From the NCBI GenBank assembly GCA_024998685.1, contig JACOEH010000030.1:1-57996 (forward strand): DNA of 57,996 nt. The letters run 5' to 3'. Each line of letters opens with the position of its first letter. Positions within the stretch are counted from its first letter, which is position 1. A model generated the notes under the pieces. That model saw nothing but the letters and a program-made list of their open reading frames with translations. It was not told the origin of the DNA and made no database searches. Made by a program: the position numbers and the translations under genes. This DNA is from Nitrospira sp. GTDB lineage: Bacteria; Nitrospirota; Nitrospiria; Nitrospirales; Nitrospiraceae. This document shows, in pieces, positions 8,256 to 18,011 of this stretch.

Positions 8256-9393
8256 GCCGTCCTCCTTGAGTCAGCGGGATATGAACCCGGATATGAGTGC
8301 CGTGTCCTGGTGCCGATTCCACCTCCAATGTACCCTGCGCCAAGCGTACGCGCTCCTTCATGCTCAACAATCCCAGGTGTCCACCGGGTTTGCTTGATTG
8401 TTCGAGATCGAACCCCACTCCATTATCACGAATCGACAGATCGATCATCTCTTCGTCGCACATCACCTCCACGTCGACCTGTGAGGCCCGGGCATGCCGA
8501 GCAACGTTGCTGAGACTTTCCTGCACGACCCGATAGATGCAGATGGTGACTTCGTCCGGCAGCGCCGCTACGGGATCATTGTGCACATAGGTGCTCTGGA
8601 TATCCGTGCGGGCTGAAAAGTCATCGACAAGGCCTCGCACGGCTTTCACCAGTCCCAAATCATCCAAGATGGAGGGATGAAAACGATAGGCCATTCGGCG
8701 TACATCGTCGGAAATGAGGGTGATGCATTCGGACACTCGGTGAATCTCATCCCGTAGATGATCACGATCGATGAACGGGCCTTTCTCCAGCTGTCGCAGA
8801 TCCATCGTCAGCATCGCAAGCCGTTGATTGATGTGGTCGTGCAAGTCGCGCGAGATTCTCCGACGATCTTCTTCCTGCGCCGTGAGAAGCTGCCCTGCCA
8901 ACGCTCGCAACTCCTCTCGATTCTGCTGAAGTTGCCGTTCCCTGGCCTGCAGCGCGGCTTCGCTGGACCGCAGCGACTGTTCCGTCTCTTTGCGGTCGGC
9001 AATCTCGGTGATCAAGGATCTGTTGAGAGCGGCCAATTCTTGTGTCCGCGCCTGCACTCGCGCCTCAAGTTTGTCATGCGCGTGCCGGAGTTCGTCTTCG
9101 GCTCTGCGGCGATGTAAAAAAAACAGCAAAGGCAGCCAGAGAGCCGTGAGGCTGAACAGACGATTGACGATGCTCATCCAATGGGGGACGCCGTCAATGG
9201 TCAATCCGAGATCGGTGCCGGCCAAGTCGAGCACGGAACAGACCGCCGCAGCGATGAGCGGGCCTTTTCGATACGGCAGGAGAAAGGAGAGGATGACCAA
9301 TCCGCCGTAAAGCACTCCGGTACTGATGCCGCTTGGAAGATAGAGATCCAGGCAGAACAGACCGACACCGAGGCCGATGATGACCGACAGCAA
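8248..9393 (-). CDS. Membrane sensor histidine kinase, HisKA_3 (NarX/DegS) type
   Basis: A 381-residue kinase. Residues 1-92 hold several hydrophobic helices (MASE-like membrane sensor). They are followed by a long coiled coil (about 100-170), the HisKA_3 dimerisation box with phospho-acceptor H185 (ISRDLHDHINQRLA), and a HATPase_c domain with N box (VVQESLSNVARHA), G1 (IRDNGVGFD) and G2 (GGHLGLLSMKER). The only fitting start is TTG at 9393, because an in-frame stop lies 14 codons upstream and there is no ATG. It pairs with the response regulator encoded directly downstream. Confidence 0.88.
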   Translation of the reverse strand: MLSVIIGLGVGLFCLDLYLPSGISTGVLYGGLVILSFLLPYRKGPLIAAAVCSVLDLAGTDLGLTIDGVPHWMSIVNRLFSLTALWLPLLFFLHRRRAEDELRHAHDKLEARVQARTQELAALNRSLITEIADRKETEQSLRSSEAALQARERQLQQNREELRALAGQLLTAQEEDRRRISRDLHDHINQRLAMLTMDLRQLEKGPFIDRDHLRDEIHRVSECITLISDDVRRMAYRFHPSILDDLGLVKAVRGLVDDFSARTDIQSTYVHNDPVAALPDEVTICIYRVVQESLSNVARHARASQVDVEVMCDEEMIDLSIRDNGVGFDLEQSSKPGGHLGLLSMKERVRLAQGTLEVESAPGHGTHIRVHIPLTQGGRHA

Positions 9394-10172
9394 GGTTCTG
9401 TTGGTGTCAGAGGCTATGATATGACCCTCACGTCATGGAACAACACTTTAGAACTCATTGAAAAATCCCGATCCTGTGAACATCCTATCGGCTTGTGGAA
9501 GACTCTATGTCTGGTGATTCCTTGGAAGTATCATGCCACGAGCTTCCTTGGCTTGTGCGGCTCGCCTGATCGCCATGCTGCTGAAACGATTTGAGTAGAG
9601 TCATCAAAGTGCATGCATTCGCGAAAAGAAACATCACTGTGGGAATCAACAGGGCTTTACTCGATAAATTACGAAGATCCCGAGACACCTGCTCACCTTC
9701 TGTGAATACCGGGAGGAAACAAGGCCTCTGCAACCGCTCGGGCTTCCGCAGTTCAATGCTGCGCTCCGCGCACTTTGTCCTAAAGCGATCGGCAATGAGT
9801 ATTTTTGACTCACCGATGAAAATTTGTCGCATGCAACGCGATGTGGTCAGGATCCACAATCTCCGTCCTGTCCGGGACCCCTATGCCGCGACATATTGTG
9901 GTCGACAACATCCCATACGAATATGCCGTTCCGAAGCCCACCCGCTGGGATGTGGGTGATACAGCCAGCGACCAGCACGTGAAGTCTTCCCACCTGACGA
10001 GCCGGTACCCGCCGATCGCTGATCAGGGCATTCGGTACATCGACCATGAAGGTCCGATTGGATCTACCAGGCAGGGGCATCTTGCGGGATTGCGTATTTG
10101 AGGAAAGCGAGTAGAGTTGCCCAACATCATCATAACTTTCGCCTGCGCCGGCCATATGCAAAGGAGGTGTTG
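9394..10172. other. Intergenic region of about 780 bases without a supported gene
   Basis: Open frames of 80-125 codons occur on both strands but overlap one another and have unstable composition; none has a recognisable domain and I see no convincing ribosome sites. It separates the minus-strand two-component genes from plus-strand genes, so promoters for both directions should lie here. I see no clear RNA gene. Confidence 0.4.
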
Positions 10173-10244
10173 ATGGCCGTCATGCACGATGAGGTAAGGT
10201 GTGTAGACCTTCCGTCTGGCAGTCGAACCTGTTCAAACACCTGA
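10173..10244 (+). CDS. Very short ORF (23 codons) with strong ribosome site, possible leader peptide
   Basis: The ATG at 10173 follows a near-perfect Shine-Dalgarno (AAAGGAGGTG, 10160-10169). The frame reads MAVMHDEVRCVDLPSGSRTC and ends at 10244, 19 bases before the next gene's start at 10264. A strong ribosome site on such a short frame suggests either a leader peptide coupled to the downstream membrane protein or the decayed start of a longer gene. No family is recognised. Confidence 0.35.
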   Translation: MAVMHDEVRCVDLPSGSRTCSNT

Positions 10245-10263
10245 CATGTTTGAGGAGGGCAAG

Positions 10264-10527
10264 ATGAAAACTGTTAGCTGTTCGCTGATGATGGTCGGAA
10301 TGGTGCTGGCGCTCGGGGGTGTCGTGGCAGTCTTCAACTTCGACCAACCGTCGCACGCGTTTTCGTTGGCTTGGTGGATGATCGTCGGTGGATGGTGTGT
10401 TGCATTGACAGGTATAGGGATAGATATCATGCATGTGTTCAGGATCGTCAAACGCAAACCGGCGTATGTGTTCCAGCCGGAGACGAATACGATCAAAGGA
10501 GTCAAAGGAGAAATCACTCGAAGGTAA
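10264..10527 (+). CDS. Small membrane protein, two TM segments
   Basis: An 87-residue protein with two hydrophobic helices (about residues 5-24 and 37-57) and a charged C-terminal tail. The start at 10264 is chosen over the in-frame ATG at 10246 because GAGGAGG at 10252-10258 gives ideal spacing. A Rho-independent terminator follows about 85 bases downstream. The family is not recognised and no function can be given. It may be co-transcribed with the 23-codon ORF just upstream. Confidence 0.65.
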   Translation: MKTVSCSLMMVGMVLALGGVVAVFNFDQPSHAFSLAWWMIVGGWCVALTGIGIDIMHVFRIVKRKPAYVFQPETNTIKGVKGEITRR

Positions 10528-10609
10528 TGATTAAATAAGGGACGTCACTCCGGTCGTCTCTATTGGGAGACATATCGAAGGGATGGTTTGATTCGTCGGT
10601 TGTCGCGAA

Positions 10610-10636
10610 GGCTCGCCTGACCAGGCGGGCCTTTTT
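10610..10636 (+). terminator. Rho-independent terminator between convergent genes
   Basis: GGCTCGCCTG (10610-10619) pairs with CAGGCGGGCC (10622-10631), with one T-G pair and a two-base gap, followed by TTTTT. It ends the plus-strand small membrane protein transcript. The minus-strand gene stopping at 10635 reads straight into the same hairpin, so it may serve both, although the T-tract favours the plus strand. Confidence 0.75.
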
Positions 10637-10874
10637 ATGTATCGATTCGCCGCTCTTGCATCACCAACTCCCAGACTTCCTCGTTGAGGTCATATCGCAG
10701 CACGTATCGCTGACCGTCACCGGCGTGAATGCGAAAGCAGCTATGGGTCTCGGTGTACCAGCGACTGAGAATCTCATCCACGGATAAGCGGACGCCGTCG
10801 AGCGTAAACGCACGAGGTGTTTCCTCGCCCTTATACCCTGCATAGGCCTCGACCGTGACATGCGGAAAAGTCAT
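10635..10874 (-). CDS. Conserved-looking small hypothetical protein
   Basis: A 79-residue soluble protein, beta-rich in appearance, starting MTFPHVTVEAYAGYKGEETP and containing SVDEILSRWYTETHSCFRI and GQRYVLRYDLNEEVW. An upstream in-frame ATG at 10916 would add 14 residues of different composition. I prefer 10874 from protein character, though neither start has a strong ribosome site. No membrane segment or known catalytic motif is visible. It lies head-to-head with fumC, about 90 bases apart, and tail-to-tail with a small membrane protein. Confidence 0.6.
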   Translation of the reverse strand: MTFPHVTVEAYAGYKGEETPRAFTLDGVRLSVDEILSRWYTETHSCFRIHAGDGQRYVLRYDLNEEVWELVMQERRIDT

Positions 10875-10886
10875 GGAGGCATGCTC

Positions 10887-10916
10887 TTGTGAAAAACGGC
10901 GAGCTGAGTTTATCAT
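10887..10916 (+). promoter_or_regulatory. Possible sigma-70 promoter for fumC
   Basis: TTGTGA (10887-10892) and TATCAT (10911-10916) are separated by 18 bases and resemble -35 and -10 elements, four of six and five of six matches. The predicted start of transcription lies about 40 bases before the fumC ATG. Read by eye only. Confidence 0.35.
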
Positions 10917-10963
10917 GACGCCCGCAAGGAGTTCGAACCTCTTCTATACATGGAGCACTGTGC

Positions 10964-12400
10964 ATGAAAAAGGATCAGAACAAGCCGTCGGCATTGACTC
11001 GAATTGAGCGAGATACCATGGGCGAACTGGCTGTGCCCGCCGAGGCCTACTATGGAGTGCAGACAGCGCGCGCCATTGAGAATTTTCCGATCAGCTCGCT
11101 GCGTATGCCTCGGGCAGTGATTCGAGCTATGGGGAAGATTAAGCGGTCTGCGGCTACTGTGAATCACTCCCTTGGTTTGCTGGACAAAAAATCGGCTGAA
11201 GCCATCAAGCAGGCAGCGACTGAAGTCATCGATGGAAAACTGGATGCCGAGTTCCCGGTCGATGTTTTTCAGACCGGGTCCGGAACGTCCACCAATATGA
11301 ATACCAACGAGGTCATCTCCAACCGTGCGACTGAGTTGTTGGGCGGCGCGCGTGGCAGCAAGCTGGTGCATCCGAACGACCACGTAAATCTTGGCCAATC
11401 GAGCAATGATGTGATTCCGACTGCCATTCACATTGCTGCGTCAGAGATGATGCAGCAGCAATTACTACCGGCATTGACTCGATTGCACAAGGCATTGAAG
11501 GGCAAGGCCAAGGAGTTCGATACGGTCGTGAAAATTGGGAGGACGCATCTCCAAGATGCCACGCCGGTTCGGCTTGGCCAGGAATTCGGTGGCTATGTCA
11601 GGCAAATCGAACTCGGTATCCAGCGGGTCAAGCAGGCGCAGGAGGCCTTGAGTGAAGTCGCATTGGGTGGAACGGCCGTCGGCACGGGCTTGAACTGCCA
11701 TCCGAAATTTTCTTCCAAAGTCATGGCACTCATTTCTAAGGAAACCGGCTGCTCGTTCAAAGAAGCCAAGAATCATTTTGAGGCGCAGTCGGCACAGGAT
11801 TCACTGGTTGAAGCGAGCGGGTATCTACGGACGCTGGCCGTGAGTCTCATGAAGATCGCCAACGATATTCGCTGGCTGGGGTCAGGACCACGCTGCGGAC
11901 TCGGCGAAATCAATTTGCCCGAGACGCAACCAGGTTCGTCGATCATGCCGGGGAAGGTCAATCCCGTGATTGCCGAATCCGTGACGATGGTCTGTGCGCA
12001 AGTGATCGGGAACGACGTCACGGTGACGGTCGGCGGCCAGGCCGCGAATTTTGAGCTCATCGTCATGATGCCGGTCATGGCGTACAATCTGCTCCAATCC
12101 ATCGAGTTGTTGGCCACTGCGTCCGACAACTTTGCAGCCAAGTGCATTGAGGGGATCAAGGCGAACGAAGAGCGTTGTAAGAGCCTTATCGAAGAAAGTC
12201 TGGCCATGTGTACCGCTCTTGCTCCGGAGATCGGCTACGAAGCAGCGGCAAAACTGGCCAAGGACGCGTATAAATCAGGAAAGACGGTGAGGCAGGTTGC
12301 CAAAGAACAAAAAGTATTATCCGACAGACGACTCGCTGAACTCCTCGATCCATGGCGTATGACGGAACCAGGCGGCCCGGTGGGCAGTGCGGGAGGATAG
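10964..12400 (+). CDS. fumC: Class II fumarate hydratase
   Basis: A 478-residue enzyme for the reversible hydration of fumarate to malate in the (reductive or oxidative) TCA cycle, cytoplasmic homotetramer. All three conserved regions of the fumarase/aspartase superfamily are present: TGSGTSTNMNTNEV near residue 105, GRTHLQDATPVRLGQE near 190, and the signature GSSIMPGKVN starting at G324. ALGGTAVGTGLN and GPRCGLGEI are typical of fumarase rather than aspartase. Length is standard, with a short extra C-terminal tail (PGGPVGSAGG). It sits alone between a small divergent gene and an NlpC/P60 lipoprotein gene 51 bases downstream, which may be co-transcribed. Confidence 0.95.
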   Translation: MKKDQNKPSALTRIERDTMGELAVPAEAYYGVQTARAIENFPISSLRMPRAVIRAMGKIKRSAATVNHSLGLLDKKSAEAIKQAATEVIDGKLDAEFPVDVFQTGSGTSTNMNTNEVISNRATELLGGARGSKLVHPNDHVNLGQSSNDVIPTAIHIAASEMMQQQLLPALTRLHKALKGKAKEFDTVVKIGRTHLQDATPVRLGQEFGGYVRQIELGIQRVKQAQEALSEVALGGTAVGTGLNCHPKFSSKVMALISKETGCSFKEAKNHFEAQSAQDSLVEASGYLRTLAVSLMKIANDIRWLGSGPRCGLGEINLPETQPGSSIMPGKVNPVIAESVTMVCAQVIGNDVTVTVGGQAANFELIVMMPVMAYNLLQSIELLATASDNFAAKCIEGIKANEERCKSLIEESLAMCTALAPEIGYEAAAKLAKDAYKSGKTVRQVAKEQKVLSDRRLAELLDPWRMTEPGGPVGSAGG

Positions 12401-12451
12401 TCGGACGGCAAACAAGTGTTGTCTTGCGGCAGGTGGCCTGTATACTGAAGC

Positions 12452-13162
12452 ATGGTGAATTCCACCGACCACCGTCACTCGTTCGTGATCGGCGTTCTGG
12501 TCTTGCTGGTGTCGGACGTGCTCTCTGGGTGCGCAACGACCGGGCGTCAACTGCAAGAAGAGAGAAGTGTGATGCCTACTATGGGCGCACGCGGAGCACA
12601 TTGCTGTGCCATGGCAAAGGGGGTTCCACAGCAGATGGCGTTGGCAAAGACAGCCGTAAGATTCGTCGGACAGCCACGGATTCAGGTCGGTGGCCGGAAC
12701 TATGCTCCGGATTGCTCCGGCTTCGTCCGAGGCGTGTATGCTACGCAGCGTGTCGACTTGTATGGCGGGCTGGGCGAGCTCAATGGCGGCAACGGCGTCG
12801 GGCGCATCTTTACGCATGTGGTGGAACACGGCCGAATTCATTACGGCCCCACCGTTCATCCTGGAGATCTCGTGTTTTTTCATAACACGTGGGATTTCAA
12901 TCGGGACGGATTGCCGAATGACCCGCTGACGCACGTCGGTGTCGTCGAGAAGGTCGACTTCGATGGGACCGTGGTATTCGTCAGTTCGGTTTCAGCGGGG
13001 ATTAAACGATATCGGATGAACCTCAAGCATCCCGACACACACACAACTGCGGATGGACGAGTCTTGAACGACTTTCTGCGGCGCAAGCGCATGAGCGACA
13101 CGCAGGGGACCTATTACCTTGCGGGGCGACTGTTTGCCGCGTTTGGAACGCTTACTCATTAA
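12452..13162 (+). CDS. NlpC/P60-family cell-wall hydrolase, predicted lipoprotein
   Basis: A 236-residue exported protein. The N-terminus has a hydrophobic signal with a lipobox LSGC (C27), so it should be lipid-anchored, probably in the outer membrane. The catalytic domain shows the NlpC/P60 nucleophile C88 in PDCSGFVRGVY and a second-block His (H161 in LTHVGVVEKV) after HPGDLVFFHNT. Such enzymes cleave peptide stem bonds of peptidoglycan. The third polar residue of the triad is not assigned with certainty. It follows fumC by 51 bases and precedes tex; no functional link is obvious. Confidence 0.85.
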   Translation: MVNSTDHRHSFVIGVLVLLVSDVLSGCATTGRQLQEERSVMPTMGARGAHCCAMAKGVPQQMALAKTAVRFVGQPRIQVGGRNYAPDCSGFVRGVYATQRVDLYGGLGELNGGNGVGRIFTHVVEHGRIHYGPTVHPGDLVFFHNTWDFNRDGLPNDPLTHVGVVEKVDFDGTVVFVSSVSAGIKRYRMNLKHPDTHTTADGRVLNDFLRRKRMSDTQGTYYLAGRLFAAFGTLTH

Positions 13163-13291
13163 CTCGTGTGCAGATTTCTTGTCATGCCTTCCTCAATTCG
13201 ACAATTCATTTAATCACATGGTTTTCCGCTCCTCCTACTCTTAGAGAACGCGCACTCATGACGCGTTCGGAAACAAAGGCGACTCATACCA

Positions 13292-15694
13292 ATGATAACG
13301 GAAACGACTCAGACGTCAACGGACGGGGTGCAGCTCAAGATTGTTCCGATCCTTGCCAAGGAGCTCGGTGTCGGGGCGCTTCAAGTAAGTGCCGCCGTGA
13401 CGCTGCTCGATGGAGGGGCCACGGTCCCGTTCATCGCACGTTATCGTAAAGAGGCAACCGGCAACTTGGACGATACACAATTACGCACGCTGGAAGATCG
13501 CCTGCGCTATCTCCGTGAGCTGGAAGAACGGCGTGCCGCCGTGCTGGCCTCGATCGAGGAACAAGGGAAGCTCACGGATGCATTGCGTGAGCGCATCGAG
13601 GCGGCGACGACCAAGCAGGCCGTCGAAGACCTGTATCTGCCCTTCAAGCCCAAGCGCCGCACGCGTGCACAGATTGCGCGCGAGGCAGGATTGGAGCCGT
13701 TGGCCGATGGGTTGTTGACCGATCCGACGCTGCATCCCGAGCAAGAAGCGGTCAAGTACATCCGCGTCGTGCCGGCTACCGAAGGAGCGGAAGCGATCAA
13801 TGTCCCCGATGCCAAAACCGCATTGGAAGGGGCACGGGACATTCTGATGGAGCGGTTCGCCGAAACGGCCGACTTGCTGGCCACGCTGCGGGCGAGGCTG
13901 TGGGACCAGGGAGTTTTGACCTCGACAGTGATGAAGGACAAGGAAACGGCCGAAGAGGAGAAGTTCCGGGATTACTACGCCTATGCGGAACCGATCAAGG
14001 CCATTCCATCGCATCGGGCTCTTGCGCTTTTCAGAGGCCGCGCGCTCGGGGTCTTGAAGTTGGAGTTGGGGTTGGGAGAAAAGCTTGAGGCGGTTGTCCC
14101 GCATCCCTGCATCTCGACGATCGCAGCGCATGCGGGAATTGAAGATCGCGGTCGGCCGGCGGACAAATGGTTGACAGGCGTCTGTGAGTGGACTTGGCGT
14201 GTGAAGATCCATCTGCAGCTCAGTACGGAACTCTTGGTGCAATTGCGAGAAGCAGCCGAGGCCGAGGCGATCAAGATTTTCGCAAAGAATCTCCATGAAT
14301 TGTTGTTGGCGGCGCCGGCCGGACCAAAAGTCATTCTCGGTTTGGATCCCGGCATTCGCACCGGATGCAAAATCGCGGTCGTCGATGCAACGGGAAAATT
14401 ATTGGCGACGGAGACGATCTATCCGCACCAACCTCGCAACGACTGGCAGGGAGCCATGGAGATGCTGGGACGGCTGGTCATTCGCCATGGCGTGGAATTG
14501 ATCGCAATCGGCAACGGGACGGCAAGCCGGGAGACGGACAAGTTGGCCGGAGAAGTGATCAAACTGATCGTGATTCAGAAACCTGACCATAAGCTGGCGA
14601 AAATAGTGGTCAGTGAAGCAGGAGCGTCGGTGTACTCCGCTTCGGCCTTTGCCGCGGCGGAGTTTCCGGAGTTGGATGTCAGCTTGCGAGGTGCGGTGTC
14701 CATTGCCCGGCGTGTGCAGGATCCGCTGGCCGAGCTGGTCAAGATTGAGCCGAAGGCGATCGGAGTCGGGCAATATCAGCATGATGTCGATCAGCGGGCC
14801 TTGTCGCGGTCGCTCGATGCCACGGTCGAAGATTGCGTGAATGCCGTCGGTGTGAACGTCAATACGGCGTCGGTGCCCTTGTTGGAACGGGTCTCAGGCC
14901 TCAATAAGGCGCTGGCCAGAAATATCGTGGACTATCGGAATGTGAACGGACCGTTCCTCAACCGTGCTGCGATCCGCCATGTGCCGCGTCTTGGTGAGAA
15001 AACCTTCGAGCAGGCGGCCGGTTTCCTGCGCATCCCGGACGGCGACAATCCCTTAGATCGGTCCGCCGTGCACCCAGAGGCTTATCCGGTGGTTGAACGT
15101 ATTCTGACACGATTGGGAACGGGGATTGCCGAAGTGATGCGTCAGCCGACGGTCTTGAAAGGGTTGTCGCAGACCGACTTTACCGATGAGAAGTTTGGGT
15201 TGCCGACGGTGCGGGACATTTTTACCGAGCTGGAAAAACCAGGTCGCGATCCTCGTCCTGAATTCAAGACGGCGACCTTCCGCGAAGGGGTCGAGTCCCT
15301 GACTGATTTACAGCCCGGCATGGTGTTGGAGGGAGTCGTGACGAACGTGGCGGCGTTCGGCGCCTTCGTCGACATCGGGGTGCATCAGGATGGGCTCGTG
15401 CACGTGTCGGCACTGGCCAATAAATTTATCAAAGACCCACACGAAGTCGTCAAACCGGGGCAGGTCGTCAAGGTAAAAGTGATCGATGTCGATCTGAAGC
15501 GCCAGCGTATTGCATTGACCATGCGGCTGGAGGATGCGGCGAGCCGTCCATCTGGTTCAACACAATCTGGAGGCGAAGCTACACGTCACTCGCGTGATCG
15601 TGGACCGTCGGCGTCAAGCCAAGCGGCGGCACGAGCATCTCAACCGATCGGCGCCATGGCGCTGGCCTTGGCGAAGGCCAGGCAGAAATCATGA
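13292..15694 (+). CDS. tex: Tex, S1-domain RNA-binding transcription accessory protein
   Basis: An 800-residue cytoplasmic protein with the full Tex architecture. The N-terminal helical region is typical ([15 protein letters not shown], then [12 protein letters not shown]). It is followed by the YqgF/RNase H-like domain ([21 protein letters not shown], near residues 350-450), the helix-hairpin-helix domain ([15 protein letters not shown]), the invariant [10 protein letters not shown] box, and a C-terminal S1 RNA-binding domain (about 670-740; [21 protein letters not shown] in part). A low-complexity Ser/Arg tail follows. Tex proteins bind nucleic acid and act in transcription and RNA processing. 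The start at 13292 has AAAGG about 11 bases upstream; a start in the other upstream ATG is in a different frame. Confidence 0.95.
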   Translation: MITETTQTSTDGVQLKIVPILAKELGVGALQVSAAVTLLDGGATVPFIARYRKEATGNLDDTQLRTLEDRLRYLRELEERRAAVLASIEEQGKLTDALRERIEAATTKQAVEDLYLPFKPKRRTRAQIAREAGLEPLADGLLTDPTLHPEQEAVKYIRVVPATEGAEAINVPDAKTALEGARDILMERFAETADLLATLRARLWDQGVLTSTVMKDKETAEEEKFRDYYAYAEPIKAIPSHRALALFRGRALGVLKLELGLGEKLEAVVPHPCISTIAAHAGIEDRGRPADKWLTGVCEWTWRVKIHLQLSTELLVQLREAAEAEAIKIFAKNLHELLLAAPAGPKVILGLDPGIRTGCKIAVVDATGKLLATETIYPHQPRNDWQGAMEMLGRLVIRHGVELIAIGNGTASRETDKLAGEVIKLIVIQKPDHKLAKIVVSEAGASVYSASAFAAAEFPELDVSLRGAVSIARRVQDPLAELVKIEPKAIGVGQYQHDVDQRALSRSLDATVEDCVNAVGVNVNTASVPLLERVSGLNKALARNIVDYRNVNGPFLNRAAIRHVPRLGEKTFEQAAGFLRIPDGDNPLDRSAVHPEAYPVVERILTRLGTGIAEVMRQPTVLKGLSQTDFTDEKFGLPTVRDIFTELEKPGRDPRPEFKTATFREGVESLTDLQPGMVLEGVVTNVAAFGAFVDIGVHQDGLVHVSALANKFIKDPHEVVKPGQVVKVKVIDVDLKRQRIALTMRLEDAASRPSGSTQSGGEATRHSRDRGPSASSQAAARASQPIGAMALALAKARQKS

Positions 15695-15796
15695 CGAATA
15701 TCCAATAGAAGAGATTATCTTACAGGGTGGTAGCTTCGTTATTCGAGAGATGGATAGCCTTTCTCGCCTTCTCCGGCGACGGCCACCCCATTTCTT

Positions 15797-16465
15797 CTAC
15801 ACCGGCCACTTTTCCTCGTTCCATGCCATGTCCCAGAACATCCACTCGTACCGCGAGCTGATGATAAAGGCTTCCTCCATCCGTCGTTTTTCTTCTCTGC
15901 CGGCGGTCTTGGCCCACTGATCGACCTTCTTTCGCATCCACAGCTGCACTTCGGCAAACTCCGGCGATGCATAGAGCATCAGCCAATCGCGGTAGGGATG
16001 ATTTTTGGCAGGCGGCCCTTTTCGCAACAAGTGTTGTCCGACGACACAGTAGACCCAGGCGCAGGGGAGGGCGACGACCGTAATCTCTGCAACGGTCCCC
16101 GAGGCGGCCACGGTCAGCATGTGCCTGGTGTACGCATAGTTCGTCGGAGCCATCGGCACAGAAGTCATCTGTTTGGCCGTGAGCGCCCATTTCTTTCCGT
16201 AGCTTTCGTGCAGGCTCCGCTCAACGACGATGGTCTCTTCTGCGAGCTTGTTGAACCGCAAGGCCGTGTCCGAATCAGGAGCCTTCAGCGCGGCGGCAGA
16301 CAATACACGCGCCAGGTCTCCGAGAAATCGCGCGTCCTGCAGAATATAGTATTTGAATTTATGTTCAGGCAACGTGCCGTTGCCGAGGGCCACGACGAAG
16401 GGATGGCTTAATTGAGCGTCCCAGATTGATTCGGCGAGCTTCCGTAGGTGTTTTGCGAATGCCAT
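15797..16465 (-). CDS. TenA-family (thiaminase II / PqqC-like fold) protein
   Basis: A 222-residue all-helical protein of the TenA family, which salvages aminopyrimidine breakdown products of thiamine. Family residues are in place: D44 (QDARFL), the active-site C135 in VALPCAWVYCVVG, Y112, Y139 and a Glu near the end in RYEWMFWDMAW (about E207). Position 47 is Phe where the B. subtilis enzyme has Tyr. Keeping the catalytic Cys argues for TenA_C-type activity. No TPP riboswitch-like leader is evident and no thiamine gene is adjacent. It is encoded upstream of nothing related and convergent with tex. Confidence 0.85.
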   Translation of the reverse strand: MAFAKHLRKLAESIWDAQLSHPFVVALGNGTLPEHKFKYYILQDARFLGDLARVLSAAALKAPDSDTALRFNKLAEETIVVERSLHESYGKKWALTAKQMTSVPMAPTNYAYTRHMLTVAASGTVAEITVVALPCAWVYCVVGQHLLRKGPPAKNHPYRDWLMLYASPEFAEVQLWMRKKVDQWAKTAGREEKRRMEEAFIISSRYEWMFWDMAWNEEKWPV

Positions 16466-16533
16466 AACATCCTTTCTCGCTGAGCCTGGTAATTCTGGTT
16501 TGACACACCGGTGTCTAGAGAAACCTCATGGAT

Positions 16534-17937
16534 TCAGATGTATGGAACCCAGGGCCTCGGCATCCGATTCATCCCGTCGAGGGCGGCGACCTTGTAACAT
16601 TCCGCCAACGTCGGGTAGTTGAAGACCGTATCGATAAAATAATCGATTTTGCCATGAAAGGCCATGACGGCCTGACCGATGTGAATCAGTTCCGTGGCTC
16701 CTTCGCCGATGACATGAACACCCAGCAGATGCCTGGTGTGTCGATGAAACAGTATCTTCAGCATGCCGGTGTCATCGCCGATGAGTTGTCCTCGGGCGAT
16801 TTCTCTGTAACGGGCGATGCCGACTCCATAGGGCACTTCCGCCTGTCTGAGCTCTTCCTCGTTCCGACCCACCAAGGAGATTTCCGGAATGGCAAAGATG
16901 CCATAAGGAAGGAGCGACGTGTCGGTACGGTCGGGATAGCCGAAGGCGTGGCAGGCGGCGTGACGGCCCTGTTGCATCGACGTGGAGGCGAGGGCTGGAA
17001 AGCCGATGACATCGCCGACCGCATAGATGTGAGGAATCGCCGTTTGGAAGTGTTCGTTGACGGCCAGACGGCCGCGGCTATCGGGTTGTAAGCCGACGGC
17101 TTGGAGATTCAGCGATTGTGTCGCGCCGACGCGCCCGATTGCATACATGAGTGTCGAGGTTCGAATCGGGCGGTTGTGGCGGAGGGATACATGGATGGAC
17201 TTGTTCCATTCTTTTTTGATCGCGACGACTTCTTCATCGTGATACAGCGTCACTCCCAGGTCTTTCATGCATTGTTGGAGCGTTTCTATAATCTCAACGT
17301 CGACGAACTCCAACAGCCGCGGCCGTTTATCGATGAGGGTGACGGGGATTCCCAAGGCGGCGAGAATCGAGGCGTACTCCGTGCCGATCACACCGCCTCC
17401 GACGATTACGATAGAGTTCGGGATGCGTTTCAGCGTGAGGAGACCGTCCGTATCGATGACGGTCTTGCCGTCGAACGGGATGTCCGGAGGCCTGGCCGGT
17501 TCTGTCCCCACGGCGATCACGATGAAGTCCGCCGTCAGTTCAAGGGCTCCGTGATCCCCTTGAATGCGCAGACGATGTGGATCCAGAAAGTCGGCTGAAC
17601 CGAAAAACATATCGACCTGATTCCTGGCCATCTGACTCTGCACGGTCTGGATCTCGTGCTTGATGACGTGGTTCGCGCGGAAGGCCAGGTCTTCGATCGC
17701 GATCTTCTTTTTTACGCGGTACTCGCCTCCATAGATGTTGCGTTGACGAAACCCGGAGAGATAGAGCACCGCTTCGCGAAGGGATTTGCTCGGAATGGTC
17801 CCCGTATTGATGCAGACCCCACCGACGACCGTCTTTCGTTCAATGATCCCGACGTTCTTACTGAGCTTGGCCGCCTGCACCGCAGCCTTTTGACCGGCGG
17901 GTCCCGTGCCGATGACTAGTAGATCGTAATGGGCCAT
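16534..17937 (-). CDS. sthA: Soluble pyridine nucleotide transhydrogenase
   Basis: A 467-residue flavoprotein that exchanges reducing equivalents between NADPH and NAD. The N-terminal FAD motif is GTGPAGQKAA (residues 10-19). The redox-active region reads GGVCINTGTIPSKSL: C42 is present but the second Cys of disulfide reductases is Thr (T47), as is normal for SthA and unlike lipoamide dehydrogenase. The NAD(P) motif VGGGVIGTEYASILAALG lies mid-protein and the C-terminal dimerisation domain has HVIGEGATELIHIGQ. Length is standard. It runs in the same direction as tpx and the carboxylase genes but is separated from tpx by about 75 bases. Confidence 0.93.
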   Translation of the reverse strand: MAHYDLLVIGTGPAGQKAAVQAAKLSKNVGIIERKTVVGGVCINTGTIPSKSLREAVLYLSGFRQRNIYGGEYRVKKKIAIEDLAFRANHVIKHEIQTVQSQMARNQVDMFFGSADFLDPHRLRIQGDHGALELTADFIVIAVGTEPARPPDIPFDGKTVIDTDGLLTLKRIPNSIVIVGGGVIGTEYASILAALGIPVTLIDKRPRLLEFVDVEIIETLQQCMKDLGVTLYHDEEVVAIKKEWNKSIHVSLRHNRPIRTSTLMYAIGRVGATQSLNLQAVGLQPDSRGRLAVNEHFQTAIPHIYAVGDVIGFPALASTSMQQGRHAACHAFGYPDRTDTSLLPYGIFAIPEISLVGRNEEELRQAEVPYGVGIARYREIARGQLIGDDTGMLKILFHRHTRHLLGVHVIGEGATELIHIGQAVMAFHGKIDYFIDTVFNYPTLAECYKVAALDGMNRMPRPWVPYI

Positions 17938-18011
17938 GGATGTTGGGAACGGTCGCGGCTGAGGTTGAAGTCAAGCTGTTCTGTGGCCGCTGTCCTTACC
18001 CTGTCTTCATC

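Noticed and set aside
9485-10161. Overlapping minus-strand frames of 104 and 124 codons
   Set aside because: They have no motif or ribosome site and overlap equally long plus-strand frames; no basis to prefer any.
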